From Algicola sp. (GTDB lineage: Bacteria > Bacteroidota > Bacteroidia > Flavobacteriales > Flavobacteriaceae), in assembly GCA_018222915.1 (NCBI GenBank), contig JAAEZI010000005.1, positions 25,131-89,130 of the forward strand: 64,000 nt of DNA. Direction: 5' to 3'. This document shows positions 51,272 to 60,658 of the stretch, piece by piece (within the stretch, counting starts at the first letter, position 1; every line of letters starts with the position of its first letter). Made by a program: the position numbers and the translations under genes. The notes under the pieces were generated by a model that worked only from the letters and a program-made list of their open reading frames with translations, made no database searches and was not told where the DNA came from.

Positions 51272-53185
51272 TTAAGTTTTTGATATGAATACAATTTTTG
51301 TTTTGTCGTGTCTTGTGACTTCTTTTTGAAAATCACGGAATTCTTTATACTGCTCTTTTGAATAATAGCCTTTATTTAAAACATAGGTTCTTTTATAAAG
51401 CAGTTCATGTTCTGATTTTTTTTCAATGGAAAAGGTATAACTTCCATATGTATTCGAAATAGCGACTGGATCTGGCATGGCCTCTACAGCGAGAGACGGG
51501 TCAATTTTAATGACAAATTCATCTTTATCAATAAACCCTCTTTGAATTTCAAAATCCAATTCGCGCTTTTTGTATCTCGGTGGAATGGTGGTCACCCTAT
51601 TAAACGCATTTGGTTGAAACAGGAAACGTTTGCCACTCTTAGTCGCATAATTTGCCGAGGAGACTTTTGCTGTTTCTGTGAATATGACATTTGTTTTGTC
51701 ATTATTGTATGATAAACTTTCAACAGACAAATTATTTATATAGCTCCAGTATTCTTTTATATCCAGTTCTTGTTCACGCGTTGGTTGAAGTTGCACACCT
51801 TCGTGCAATGCGTATTGAAATCCATGGGTTTTTATAACAACATCAGCTGATATCGCACCATCTACGTCTAACATGATGGTCGCATTTGTCAGTTGTAAAT
51901 TTTCTTCCGTAGGATACACGGTAGTATGTACAATTTTACCGCCTTCTGGTGTGATGAGTAAAGCGTCTCTATCGTCAGTGAAATTGGCAATATAACCAAA
52001 CGGATTCGTCTGACTTGTACATTCGAGCCATACGTCTTCTTCGGCATTTGGAATACACAATACAACGTGATTACCTTCCGTCGCAGAAAATTCTTTATCG
52101 ATATTAACCAAATCTCTGTCACCATAAATCACGGCATAATGAGATGTGACACCTACTGCTTTTAATAAAGCTTTGGTATAATTAGTCAACCCTTTACAAT
52201 CTGCATAACCCAATCGATCCACATCTTGCGCTAGCATTGGCTTCCATCCACCAATACCAATTTGAACACTGATATAACGTGTTTTATTCTGCATGTAATT
52301 GTAGACAATTCTCGCTTTTTCCATGTCGGTTGTAGCTTCAGCCGTCAGTTTTTTAACGTCTTCAACGGCAGCACCAAATAAATCATCTGTATCTGTGAGC
52401 AATTCATCATACATCCATTTCCCAAAATCTTCCCAATGTTGATTGACGCCTTTCACGCCTTCCATGTCAAATTCTGTCAATGCTAACTTCAATTCAGGTG
52501 CATAAGTAAAAAAAGACGGACTATAAGCTTCAGGTTTTAAGGACATAAGATGCTTTGCCGAGTAATGGTAATCGCTGTGCTTTTCTATAGCATAATCTTC
52601 AAAATTGGATGCTTTAATTTTCAGTGCAACTTCGGAGTCATTGATAATCTTGAATTCTGAATACTCAGTACTACAGTAAAACCCTGTAATAGGTCGCCAT
52701 CTAGGTAAAAATGCGGTAGAATTATGGATGACTTCTGTTTCTAATACCATGGTGTAGGGGTAATCGACGGGTGTGTAATCCAAATATTTTACGCGATTAT
52801 CGGAATACAATGTTCCGCCACTTACAGCACTCACATCTTGAAAATCGTTTTTTCTGATTTTTTTTATTTCCTCACCATTGGCATCATATATCTTTGCTTC
52901 GAGTTTCGAGATGTTCACGTTGTCATCATAATGGGAAATGGCATTTAATTTTGAATTTCCGTACTCATTGAATACGGTCACTATCCGCTTTTTCGTTAAT
53001 ATGTATTTATCGTAGTCTTTAATTTCAACTATAGTATGATCATAGCGCACCACGGCATTGACCTTAACTTTTAATTCTAAAGGAATGGTATAGGAAACTA
53101 AAAGATCCTCATCTTGAGAAATCATAAGCATGGGTAGTAACAGCAAACAAAGTGTTGCTAAATATTTGAAGGGCATAAAAGACAT
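51272..53185 (-). CDS. DUF3857/transglutaminase-like protein, active-site residues kept
   Basis: A 637-residue protein with a signal peptide (cut probably near ISQDED) and a DUF3857 domain at about 60-260. The transglutaminase-like domain at about 280-420 has the nucleophile region LGYADCKGLTNYTKALL, His in NHVVLCI and an acid in WLECTSQTNPFG. These fit a Cys-His-Glu/Asp site. It is first of the run 51272-47661, 3 bases before the degenerate paralog. Substrate unknown; probably acts in the periplasm. Confidence 0.85.
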   Translation of the reverse strand: MSFMPFKYLATLCLLLLPMLMISQDEDLLVSYTIPLELKVKVNAVVRYDHTIVEIKDYDKYILTKKRIVTVFNEYGNSKLNAISHYDDNVNISKLEAKIYDANGEEIKKIRKNDFQDVSAVSGGTLYSDNRVKYLDYTPVDYPYTMVLETEVIHNSTAFLPRWRPITGFYCSTEYSEFKIINDSEVALKIKASNFEDYAIEKHSDYHYSAKHLMSLKPEAYSPSFFTYAPELKLALTEFDMEGVKGVNQHWEDFGKWMYDELLTDTDDLFGAAVEDVKKLTAEATTDMEKARIVYNYMQNKTRYISVQIGIGGWKPMLAQDVDRLGYADCKGLTNYTKALLKAVGVTSHYAVIYGDRDLVNIDKEFSATEGNHVVLCIPNAEEDVWLECTSQTNPFGYIANFTDDRDALLITPEGGKIVHTTVYPTEENLQLTNATIMLDVDGAISADVVIKTHGFQYALHEGVQLQPTREQELDIKEYWSYINNLSVESLSYNNDKTNVIFTETAKVSSANYATKSGKRFLFQPNAFNRVTTIPPRYKKRELDFEIQRGFIDKDEFVIKIDPSLAVEAMPDPVAISNTYGSYTFSIEKKSEHELLYKRTYVLNKGYYSKEQYKEFRDFQKEVTRHDKTKIVFISKT

Positions 53186-53202
53186 TTAATTTTGTAAGTT
53201 TT

Positions 53203-53210
53203 CAAATATA
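53203..53210 (-). promoter_or_regulatory. -7 element of the DUF3857-mazG-aroA run
   Basis: Reading leftward TATATTTG at 53210-53203, full match to TAnnTTTG, 17 bases upstream of the ATG at 53185. No good -33 TTG. Confidence 0.5.
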
Positions 53211-53263
53211 ATTTTTTTAGTGGAATAGGACCACGAATTTCTAAAATAAACAGTATTAATTAC

Positions 53264-53794
53264 TTAATCCTTTTTGTTTAGACGACCTTTTTTGACGAGA
53301 TAAGTAATCCCCAAAACAATGATACAAGGGGTTAATATATACTTGAATTCACTCCACAACACGCGTAATCCCCATTCTGAAAAAAAAGCGTCAATTCCAA
53401 TGGGAGACACCTTAATGATGCGTTCTGAAAAAAAATATCTGGAGTTGTCAAAGGGAATAAAAAAACCCACCCCTTTACCTCCTGTGGTCATAGCATCTAG
53501 AATTCCATGAGACAGTGTAGATAGAATGATTACTACAAAAAATAGCCACTTTCTATGTTTGCCAAAACTCAGTGCCAGAATACTACTCCAGATGACAGCA
53601 AACATCACAGAATGTGTGAACCCACGATGTCCTAAAGGATGCAAATAAGGGATTCCAAATTGAAAACTCAGCACGTCAATATCTGGAATTACGGCAGAAA
53701 CAATGGCGAAGAATACTAGTAGTTTTCCCGATTTCGAAGAAAGCGCTTTAGAGATTGTAAAAGCTACGATACCATGTCCAAAAATTGATGCCAT
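53264..53794 (-). CDS. YdjM/DUF457-family membrane metal-dependent hydrolase
   Basis: A 176-residue membrane protein with about four membrane segments and the family motif HRGFTHS at about 57-63, plus conserved ALSHGILDAMTTGG-type residues. This group is annotated as metal-dependent inner-membrane hydrolases or LexA-regulated proteins; the substrate is unknown. Its start overlaps the dtd stop by one base, so it is coupled to dtd. Confidence 0.85.
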   Translation of the reverse strand: MASIFGHGIVAFTISKALSSKSGKLLVFFAIVSAVIPDIDVLSFQFGIPYLHPLGHRGFTHSVMFAVIWSSILALSFGKHRKWLFFVVIILSTLSHGILDAMTTGGKGVGFFIPFDNSRYFFSERIIKVSPIGIDAFFSEWGLRVLWSEFKYILTPCIIVLGITYLVKKGRLNKKD

Positions 53795-54246
53795 CAGATA
53801 CGATCTTTGGTGTCTATGATAATGGTTACTGGTCCATCGTTTAATAGGGATACTTTCATATCGGCTCCAAACTTACCTGTTTGAACGCGCTTTCCTAAAT
53901 GGTTTTCCAAAGCAGCTACAAAGGCTTTATATAATGGAATTGCGATATCTGGTTTTGCAGCCGCTAGGTAACTTGGTCGATGGCCCTTTTTGGTACTTGC
54001 GTGCAAGGTAAATTGACTTACGACAATAACATCACCTTCTATTTGCTGCAAGGACTTATTCATCACGCCATGCTCATCATTAAAGATGCGTAAATTGGCT
54101 ACTTTTTTAGACAACCATGAGACATCTTCTTCTGTATCTTCGTTCACAATACCAACCAATACAAGTAACCCATTTGATATTTTCGCTACTTCTTTGTCTT
54201 CAATCACTACGGAAGCATGACTCACACGCTGAATAACTGCTTTCAT
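53794..54246 (-). CDS. dtd: D-aminoacyl-tRNA deacylase
   Basis: A 150-residue enzyme removing D-amino acids from tRNA, the proofreading step. It shows the MKAVIQRVSHASV start, VVSQFTLHA with the active-site region, and NDGPVTIIIDT carrying the Gly-cis-Pro motif. It lies between rsgA (3-base gap) and the ydjM-like gene. Full length for the family. Confidence 0.96.
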   Translation of the reverse strand: MKAVIQRVSHASVVIEDKEVAKISNGLLVLVGIVNEDTEEDVSWLSKKVANLRIFNDEHGVMNKSLQQIEGDVIVVSQFTLHASTKKGHRPSYLAAAKPDIAIPLYKAFVAALENHLGKRVQTGKFGADMKVSLLNDGPVTIIIDTKDRI

Positions 54247-54249
54247 AAC

Positions 54250-55200
54250 TTAGCTTTCTTCCCAATTGTCTGTTCGGTAGTGTTCTTCATCACCATCTAA
54301 TATCTGTAAATAGCTCCGATATCTAGAATACGCAATATCGTCGGTATCTAAAGCATCTTTCACAGCACATTTAGGTTCTTCGACGTGCAGACAGTTGTTG
54401 AACTTGCAATCCTGTTTCAGCTCAAAAAATTCAGGAAAATAGTCGCCTATTTCCTCTTTATCCATGTCCACAACACCAAAACCCTTGATTCCTGGTGTAT
54501 CAATAATCTTCGCATCAAAACTCAAATCGAACATTTCAGCAAATGTCGTCGTGTGTTGACCTTGACTATGCTGGCTTGAAATTTCTTTCGTCTTCAAATC
54601 CAATCCAGGCTCAATCGCATTTACTAAAGTTGACTTGCCAACACCTGAATGACCTGCAAACATACTCACTTGACCAATCATTAAAGATTTGACCTTATCT
54701 ACATTTTTACCTGTTTCCGCTGAAATCCCAATACACTCATAGCCAATCTTTCTATAAACATGTGCTAAATAACGAACTTCATCTAAAGCTTCGTCATTAT
54801 AAGTATCAATTTTGTTGAATAGCAGAATGGTATTGATGGAATAGGCTTCCGCAGTCACTAAGAATCGATCAATAAAACTAGTAAATGTTGGCGGATTATC
54901 AATCGTAATCAGCAAAAAGACTTGATCAATATTAGCCGCAATGATATGTGTTTGCTTTGATAAATTAACCGATTTACGAACAATGTAATTTGTACGATCA
55001 TGAATGCGATGAATAACGCCTGTGGTTTCATCATTATTCATTTCCAACTCAAAATCTACATGATCACCAACAGCTAGAGGGTTGGTGCTTTTGATTCCTT
55101 TTAGTCGAAATTTACCCTTAATTCTACATTGATAGGTCGCACCAAGACTCGTCTTGACGGTATACCAACTTCCTGTAGATTTATATATTGTTCCGGTCAT
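54250..55200 (-). CDS. rsgA: ribosome small-subunit-dependent GTPase RsgA
   Basis: A 316-residue circularly permuted GTPase with an OB domain at the N-terminus (TGTIYKSTGSWYTVK). G4 is LLFNKID and the P-loop GHSGVGKSTLVNAI sits behind it in the permuted order; G3 is IIDTPGIKGF. A zinc knuckle lies at FELKQDCKFNNCLHVEEPKCAV. It helps mature 30S subunits. It heads a three-gene unit with dtd and the ydjM-like gene, divergent from the 55280 gene. Confidence 0.96.
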   Translation of the reverse strand: MTGTIYKSTGSWYTVKTSLGATYQCRIKGKFRLKGIKSTNPLAVGDHVDFELEMNNDETTGVIHRIHDRTNYIVRKSVNLSKQTHIIAANIDQVFLLITIDNPPTFTSFIDRFLVTAEAYSINTILLFNKIDTYNDEALDEVRYLAHVYRKIGYECIGISAETGKNVDKVKSLMIGQVSMFAGHSGVGKSTLVNAIEPGLDLKTKEISSQHSQGQHTTTFAEMFDLSFDAKIIDTPGIKGFGVVDMDKEEIGDYFPEFFELKQDCKFNNCLHVEEPKCAVKDALDTDDIAYSRYRSYLQILDGDEEHYRTDNWEES

Positions 55201-55279
55201 TCATTAAAATTATGAAACAAAATAACGATTTTTAATTTTATGAAATCTTATCTTAGGAATATAATTTAAAATCAACAAT

Positions 55280-55732
55280 ATGAAAAAATTAGCATTAACT
55301 ATGGTATTGGCGATCTTGTCATTCACGGATGCCTTCGCACAAGTTGAGTACAAAGTGGTTACTAGTATCGAATCCATTGTACCCAGTGGACTAGGTAGGT
55401 CACGAATCATTTCTGCCAATGAAGATCGAGACTATAAAGAATTTACATCGGAACAAACTGATGAAGATCATACTAGAAACAAATCAAAACGTGGTGACAT
55501 TCGAGTTAAGGATTTTGAAGAAACCAAACTTTTAAACTTTTACAACATTGGCGGTATCCGATTTCAGAATATCGCAGCAAATGATGCGGTTGTATCCTCT
55601 AAAATAAACGGCATGATTGAAGCGGGATGGGAACTAGCTTTTGTGACTAGCGCTGTAGAAAGTGATAGTGGTAAAGATGATGGTCACGGTATATTTGTGA
55701 CACGCTATATTTTTAAACGCAATAAACAATAA
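55280..55732 (+). CDS. small secreted protein, unknown
   Basis: A 150-residue protein with a signal peptide (MKKLALTMVLAILSFTDAFAQ). The middle is charged (EDRDYKEFTSEQTDEDHTRNKSKRGDIR). The C-terminal part, IGGIRFQNIAANDAVVSSKINGMIEAGWELAFVTSAVESD, resembles the short DUF4177-like fold (W-E-L motif). Function unknown; likely periplasmic. Convergent with the 55783 gene over a shared terminator. Confidence 0.65.
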   Translation: MKKLALTMVLAILSFTDAFAQVEYKVVTSIESIVPSGLGRSRIISANEDRDYKEFTSEQTDEDHTRNKSKRGDIRVKDFEETKLLNFYNIGGIRFQNIAANDAVVSSKINGMIEAGWELAFVTSAVESDSGKDDGHGIFVTRYIFKRNKQ

Positions 55733-55762
55733 AAAAAGCCCGTCAATCGACGGGCTTTTTAA
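55731..55762. terminator. bidirectional terminator between 55280 and 55783 genes
   Basis: Stem AAAAAGCCCGTC (55733-55744), loop AATC, stem GACGGGCTTTTT (55749-55760), with A's before and T's after for both convergent genes. Confidence 0.9.
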
Positions 55763-55782
55763 TTTTTTAAATCGGAATGTTA

Positions 55783-57426
55783 TTAGTTCACAGACATGAC
55801 GCCTAACTTATCCTCGGATTTTCTGGAAGAATAAATAATATATTCGCTAGCCGATTTTCTAAAAAATACACGTGGTCTTAAAACCAATTGAGATTTTTCT
55901 ACATCTTCTTGGTCTACACGCGTCATAACTCCGTTGTTATCAAACATCACAGCTGCTGGAACCGCCTTATTGTAATTACCTAACCATTTGATCTCCTCAA
56001 TATCCGTCACACCATAGTTTTTAGTATTGTCATTGAAAATCACGGTCAACTTATCATTTTCGTAGATAGGCATGGCGCTTAAATACTCAGGTCCTTTCCC
56101 AAGAACAGCGACAGGAACACTAAAACCTGCACTAACCGTAAAGTTCGAATTGCCTGCAAATGCCGCAAAACCAACCGACATTGTAGTGTATGCCGCCTTT
56201 TGTTTTTTTGGAATGACATTAGACCATCCAACAGTACCATCAGGATTTATAGATGTTACAATAATTTCATTATTGATATGTGTGACAGGCGTAAAAGATA
56301 ACGGCCCTATCCCTGAGCTACGGCCAACAATGATTTGTTGATATTCTGATAGAAGTATTAATCCACCATCACTCTTCTGCACTAAACTATGGGTCACATA
56401 CAACGGCTTTACGTCTTTACCTTTTTTAGCTCTACGTTCACCGATGAGCTTAACTTTCGTATCGTAGTCAAATTCATTGAATTTCAATTGATTGACACTT
56501 TTAGAATTGACATCTACAACAGCTGCATAAACACCCTTAAGTTCTTTATTTGCCTTTCCATTCTCTCTCACACTAGAATAAAAACCAACCAATCTTACTA
56601 TATCATCATCGCCAGCTAACATCTCGCAATTGATAATTTCTTTGTCTGTAAATGCAATGTCAATGATTTCTTTTTCATAACCATTAGCAGCCTTAAATGC
56701 ATGTACTTGAAATTTTTCGTTATTCGTTTTCGTTTTTTTATCCCGATAACTTTCATTGATAACAATGAACACATCGTCATTAAAATTAACGTCAAAATCT
56801 GCTATATCAAACTCTAAGTCTCTACGATCATTAAATGGCACTTTTTCTAAATGCTGTGCCATAATATCCAAATTATTATTGATCAGCTTCATTTCATACT
56901 GAATCACTTCTTCTTTGTCAAAAAGAGCAGCATGAAGGATTAGTAGTCGATCAGCATTTGGAGATTCCTTAATATAGAAGGCACCACGCTCACGGTTTTT
57001 TGTAACCTTTGTTGAAAATAATTTCTTTGTGTTTGTCGTTAAGGTTCCGTCTTCAGCTATTTCAGCCGCCAATAAATTCGCTACCTTTTCTTTTTTATCA
57101 TAGACACTACCCAAGATAAATATGCGTCCATCGAGAACAGCGATTTCCTCAAACTCTGGTTCTTTATCCTTAAAATCTCCCATTTCAATCTCATTCGTTG
57201 AGATCAAAGACATGTCGTCGGCATTAAACACTTTAATGTAGAAGTTGTTTTTGGTAGTTGCTAAAGTGTAAATCTTACCATTTGCCTCTCCAGCAATTCT
57301 CACAATTTTTTCCTTGTCAGCTTCAATTTCTTGTCCGAGTGCAATAGAAATAGGTCCAATCGTTTGCGCATTTACTAGACATGAGAGACCAATGGTCATG
57401 AATAGACACAGCATTTTTTTAATCAT
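55783..57426 (-). CDS. secreted all-beta protein, unknown
   Basis: A 547-residue protein with a signal peptide (MIKKMLCLFMTIGLSCLVNAQ). The body is alternating beta strands with short repeats of the kind seen in beta-propellers (for example IFILGSVYDKKEKVANLLAAEI and VRLVGFYSSVRENG). No T9SS sorting domain or enzymatic motif is seen. No family recognised. It has a canonical promoter at 57499-57471. Location is probably periplasmic or outer-membrane associated; the function is open. Confidence 0.65.
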   Translation of the reverse strand: MIKKMLCLFMTIGLSCLVNAQTIGPISIALGQEIEADKEKIVRIAGEANGKIYTLATTKNNFYIKVFNADDMSLISTNEIEMGDFKDKEPEFEEIAVLDGRIFILGSVYDKKEKVANLLAAEIAEDGTLTTNTKKLFSTKVTKNRERGAFYIKESPNADRLLILHAALFDKEEVIQYEMKLINNNLDIMAQHLEKVPFNDRRDLEFDIADFDVNFNDDVFIVINESYRDKKTKTNNEKFQVHAFKAANGYEKEIIDIAFTDKEIINCEMLAGDDDIVRLVGFYSSVRENGKANKELKGVYAAVVDVNSKSVNQLKFNEFDYDTKVKLIGERRAKKGKDVKPLYVTHSLVQKSDGGLILLSEYQQIIVGRSSGIGPLSFTPVTHINNEIIVTSINPDGTVGWSNVIPKKQKAAYTTMSVGFAAFAGNSNFTVSAGFSVPVAVLGKGPEYLSAMPIYENDKLTVIFNDNTKNYGVTDIEEIKWLGNYNKAVPAAVMFDNNGVMTRVDQEDVEKSQLVLRPRVFFRKSASEYIIYSSRKSEDKLGVMSVN

Positions 57427-57470
57427 AAGTAAATCTTGTTGTTGTTAGCGAAAGTATTTTCTTTCAGGAG

Positions 57471-57499
57471 CAAAAATAGACTATTATTTGGTTTTACAA
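57471..57499 (-). promoter_or_regulatory. canonical promoter of the 55783 gene
   Basis: Reading leftward, TTG (57499-57497), 18 bases, TATTTTTG (57478-57471): full match in both elements. The ATG is 44 bases downstream. Confidence 0.75.
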
Positions 57500-57532
57500 A
57501 CTTTTAGGGCTTTGTGTACGAACCACTAAGAG

Positions 57533-57560
57533 CAAAAAGTCTCACCAAATAGTGAGACTT
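57533..57560 (-). terminator. terminator of the aromatic amino-acid operon
   Basis: Reading leftward, stem AAGTCTCAC (57560-57552), 6-base loop, stem GTGAGACTT (57545-57537), then T's. It lies 3 bases after the stop of the DAHP synthase gene. Confidence 0.85.
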
Positions 57561-57563
57561 TAT

Positions 57564-58646
57564 TTATCCGTTGATAATTTTTTCTTGATGATTAATGGAC
57601 TCTTGGTGAATCGCTTTAAATAAGCGTAAGATAAATTCTTCACTCAGGCCTTTATCTTCACCTTCAAGAACCATTTTCCCAAGTATTTCATTCCATCTTT
57701 TACTCTGAAGAACGGCGACGTTCTTTTGTTTTTTCAATTCACCAATACCATCAGCCACCTTCATACGTTTCCCTAACAACTCAATAATTTGATTATCAAC
57801 CACATCAATCTGTGCTCTCAAATTATTTAAGGTGTTATTGTACTCGGCCTCAGGATCTGTTTCTTTACGGATTCTGAGATCTTCCATTATTTGTACAAGA
57901 CTCTTTGGAGTTACCTGTTGAGCGGCATCACTCCACGCATTGTCGGGATCAAAATGTGTTTCTATCATCAAACCATCAAAGTTCAAATCCAAGGCCGTTT
58001 GTGATACATCAAAAATCATGTTGCGTTTTCCTGTAATATGAGATGGGTCATTTATTAAAGGTAAGTCTGGAAATTTTGTTTGAAGCTCAATGGCGATTTG
58101 CCATTCAGGATTGTTACGGTATTTAGATTTTTCATAGGTTGAAAATCCTCTATGAATAACTCCAAGGTTCATAATATCTGAAGAAGCCAATCGTTCGATA
58201 GCGCCTAGCCATAATGGCAAATCTGGATTCACTGGATTTTTAACCAAGACGATTTTATCGGTTCCCTTTAGGGCATCGGCAATTTCTTGAACAATAAATG
58301 GACTCACCGTTGAGCGTGCACCAATCCACAACAAATCAATATCGTGTTCTAGTGCCAATTCCACATGATTTCTGTTAGCAACTTCGGTCGCTGTTTTTAA
58401 TCCTGTTTCTGCTTTGACCTTTTGTAACCATTTTAGTCCTAAGGCTCCAACACCCTCAAAATTTCCAGGACGTGTTCTCGGTTTCCAAATACCTGCTCGA
58501 TAATAATTGACATCCGTATCTTTAAGCTCATGGGCAATTTTAAGGACTTGTTCTTCCGTTTCTGCACTGCAAGGACCAGCGATAACCAGTGGGTGATTTA
58601 ATCCTAGATCATCCAACCATTTTCTCATTTCTTTTGTATTCTCCAT
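57564..58646 (-). CDS. bifunctional DAHP synthase / chorismate mutase
   Basis: A 360-residue enzyme. The DAHP synthase part (about 1-260) has VIAGPCSAETEEQVLKIA, YYRAGIWKPRTRPGNFEGVG and INDPSHITGKR. The C-terminal type II chorismate mutase part is at about 270-355 (LRAQIDVVDNQIIELLGKRMKVADGIGELKKQKN). It makes the first step of the shikimate pathway and turns chorismate to prephenate. Last gene of the pheA operon, and directly followed by the terminator. Confidence 0.95.
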   Translation of the reverse strand: MENTKEMRKWLDDLGLNHPLVIAGPCSAETEEQVLKIAHELKDTDVNYYRAGIWKPRTRPGNFEGVGALGLKWLQKVKAETGLKTATEVANRNHVELALEHDIDLLWIGARSTVSPFIVQEIADALKGTDKIVLVKNPVNPDLPLWLGAIERLASSDIMNLGVIHRGFSTYEKSKYRNNPEWQIAIELQTKFPDLPLINDPSHITGKRNMIFDVSQTALDLNFDGLMIETHFDPDNAWSDAAQQVTPKSLVQIMEDLRIRKETDPEAEYNNTLNNLRAQIDVVDNQIIELLGKRMKVADGIGELKKQKNVAVLQSKRWNEILGKMVLEGEDKGLSEEFILRLFKAIHQESINHQEKIING

Positions 58647-58655
58647 AATTCTCTT

Positions 58656-59507
58656 TTAAGCAATTCCGTTCAATATATCTTTTATATGATTTGTATTTTT
58701 CATTTCGTTGTAAATCTCATCAAAATCATCGGCTTCCATCAAAGCCTTAAATCCTTTGAGGTTATTTATGTATTCCTCTAAAGTTTCAATAACATTGGCT
58801 CTATTTTGTTTAAAAATAGGTGTCCACATATCTGGTGAGCTTTTAGCTAAACGCACGGTACTTTCGAATCCACTTCCCGCCATATCAAAAATATCACGCT
58901 CATTTTTTTCCTTTTCAATGACGGTCTTTCCTAACATAAAGGAAGAGATATGTGACAAATGTGACACATAAGCAATATGCTTATCATGTGCTTCAGGATT
59001 CATATAACGAATACGCATTCCCATATCTGAAAACAACTTCAGTGCTTTCTCTTGTAACTTAAAGGTCGTTTTTTCAACTTCACAAATGATGTTTGTTTTT
59101 TTCTGAAATAAGCCAGTCATAGCTGCCTTAGGTCCAGAAAACTCGGTGCCTGCAATAGGATGCGTTGCCAAAAAATTACGACGTCTTGGGTGTGATTCTA
59201 CTGATTGACAAACTGGTAATTTTGTAGATCCAACATCCACCACTAACGTCGTATCAGAAATAACATCCAGTATCTTAGGTAACACTTTTACAGCCGTATC
59301 TACAGGAATAGAAAGAATGACTAAATCGGCATGAATGAGATCCTCATACGTCGCTTTTTCTTGAATCACGTTTAAATCAATCGCCTGATCTAAATGAGCA
59401 TCATTCGTATCAATCCCATAAACCTTTGCCTTAGGATTTAATGATTGTATATCCATAGCCATACTACCACCAATCAACCCAACACCTATGATGTAAATTT
59501 TATCCAT
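58656..59507 (-). CDS. tyrA: prephenate dehydrogenase
   Basis: A 283-residue enzyme oxidising prephenate to 4-hydroxyphenylpyruvate with NAD. Seen: the GxGxxGG nucleotide site (GVGLIGGSMAMDI), HPIAGTEFSGPKAAM, and SHLSHISSFMLG. I start at ATG 59507 (MDKIYIIG), which begins the Rossmann fold. The frame extends 61 residues upstream (to 59690), but that part overlaps the aminotransferase gene and reads as noise. Six bases separate it from the aminotransferase stop. Confidence 0.94.
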   Translation of the reverse strand: MDKIYIIGVGLIGGSMAMDIQSLNPKAKVYGIDTNDAHLDQAIDLNVIQEKATYEDLIHADLVILSIPVDTAVKVLPKILDVISDTTLVVDVGSTKLPVCQSVESHPRRRNFLATHPIAGTEFSGPKAAMTGLFQKKTNIICEVEKTTFKLQEKALKLFSDMGMRIRYMNPEAHDKHIAYVSHLSHISSFMLGKTVIEKEKNERDIFDMAGSGFESTVRLAKSSPDMWTPIFKQNRANVIETLEEYINNLKGFKALMEADDFDEIYNEMKNTNHIKDILNGIA

Positions 59508-59512
59508 AATTT

Positions 59513-60658
59513 TTATTTCAGTCTTGCTAAAGCCTCTTCTAATTCTTCCAAAGGTGCACAAAGTGAAATCCTTATATATCTCTGACCATTGGATCCAAAA
59601 ATGGTTCCAGGAGTGATAAATATCGATTTCTCTTTTAAAATTAAATCTATGTATTCTTCGGCATCTAAATATTCGGGCAGTTTTGCCCAAACAAAGAGTC
59701 CAGATGCATTTTTATTGAATGTACAGTTTAAAGCTTCTGCAATTTTCCATACGACTTCACGACGTTGCTCATAAACACTATTGAGGCTCATATACCACAT
59801 ATCGGAACAGTTTAACGCTTCAACAGCGCCTTTTTGAATGCCCAAGAACATACCAGAATCCATATTACTTTTCACTCGCAATACCGCCTTTATATAATCA
59901 CCATGACCCATCAACATCCCGACGCGCCAACCTGCCATATTGAACGTTTTACTCAATGAATTTAATTCTAGACAGACCTCTGAAGCTCCTTTGTATTTCA
60001 AAATACTTCTAGGGTATTTGTTCAAAATAAAACTGTAAGGATTATCATTAACAATGAGGATATCATTTCGCTTAGCGAAAGTGATCAAATCTTCAAAAAG
60101 CTTGTTGGTTGCAATCGTTCCTGTTGGCATGTGCGGATAGTTTACCCACATTAATTTAACGTTTTCAACCCCTCTTTTTTCTAAAGCCAGTAAATCTGGG
60201 AACCAATGACTCTCCTCTGTTAGGTCATAAAATACAGGTTTAGCTCCCACCAAATTTGTCACGGATTTATAAGTAGGATAGCCTGGATTGGGAATCAAAA
60301 CCTCATCACCTTCATTTAAAAAAGCCATCGAAATATGCAGAATCCCTTCTTTACTACCCATTAATGGGAGCACTTCGGTTAATGGACTTAAAGGAACATT
60401 AAATCGGTCTTTATAAAATTGAACCATGGCTTCTCTGAGCTCTGGCGTTCCTTGATAACTTTGATATTTATGTGCCGCGTCTTCATTGAACGTCTCAACC
60501 AACGCGTTCAATACGCGTTCGGGCGGATTTAAATCCGGACTCCCAATCCCTAAATTAATAATAGGTTTTCCCTGGGAAATAAGCCTATTGACCTCTCTCA
60601 ATTTCTTTGAAAAGTAATATTCTTCTACTTGCTTCAAACGATCAGCTATCTGTATCAT
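59513..60658 (-). CDS. class I/II aminotransferase, probable aromatic
   Basis: A 381-residue PLP aminotransferase with NLGIGSPDLNPPERVL, the Schiff-base Lys in SLSKTFNMAGWRVG and the phosphate Arg in RISLCAPLEELE. Fold type I. In this operon it most likely makes phenylalanine and tyrosine from phenylpyruvate and hydroxyphenylpyruvate, or transaminates prephenate; the sequence does not decide. Its ATG overlaps the pheA stop by four bases (ATGA). Confidence 0.9.
   Translation of the reverse strand: MIQIADRLKQVEEYYFSKKLREVNRLISQGKPIINLGIGSPDLNPPERVLNALVETFNEDAAHKYQSYQGTPELREAMVQFYKDRFNVPLSPLTEVLPLMGSKEGILHISMAFLNEGDEVLIPNPGYPTYKSVTNLVGAKPVFYDLTEESHWFPDLLALEKRGVENVKLMWVNYPHMPTGTIATNKLFEDLITFAKRNDILIVNDNPYSFILNKYPRSILKYKGASEVCLELNSLSKTFNMAGWRVGMLMGHGDYIKAVLRVKSNMDSGMFLGIQKGAVEALNCSDMWYMSLNSVYEQRREVVWKIAEALNCTFNKNASGLFVWAKLPEYLDAEEYIDLILKEKSIFITPGTIFGSNGQRYIRISLCAPLEELEEALARLK

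Noticed and set aside
59508-59690. 61-residue N-terminal extension of the tyrA frame
   Set aside because: It overlaps the aminotransferase gene and reads as non-coding composition; the Rossmann fold begins at the internal ATG.
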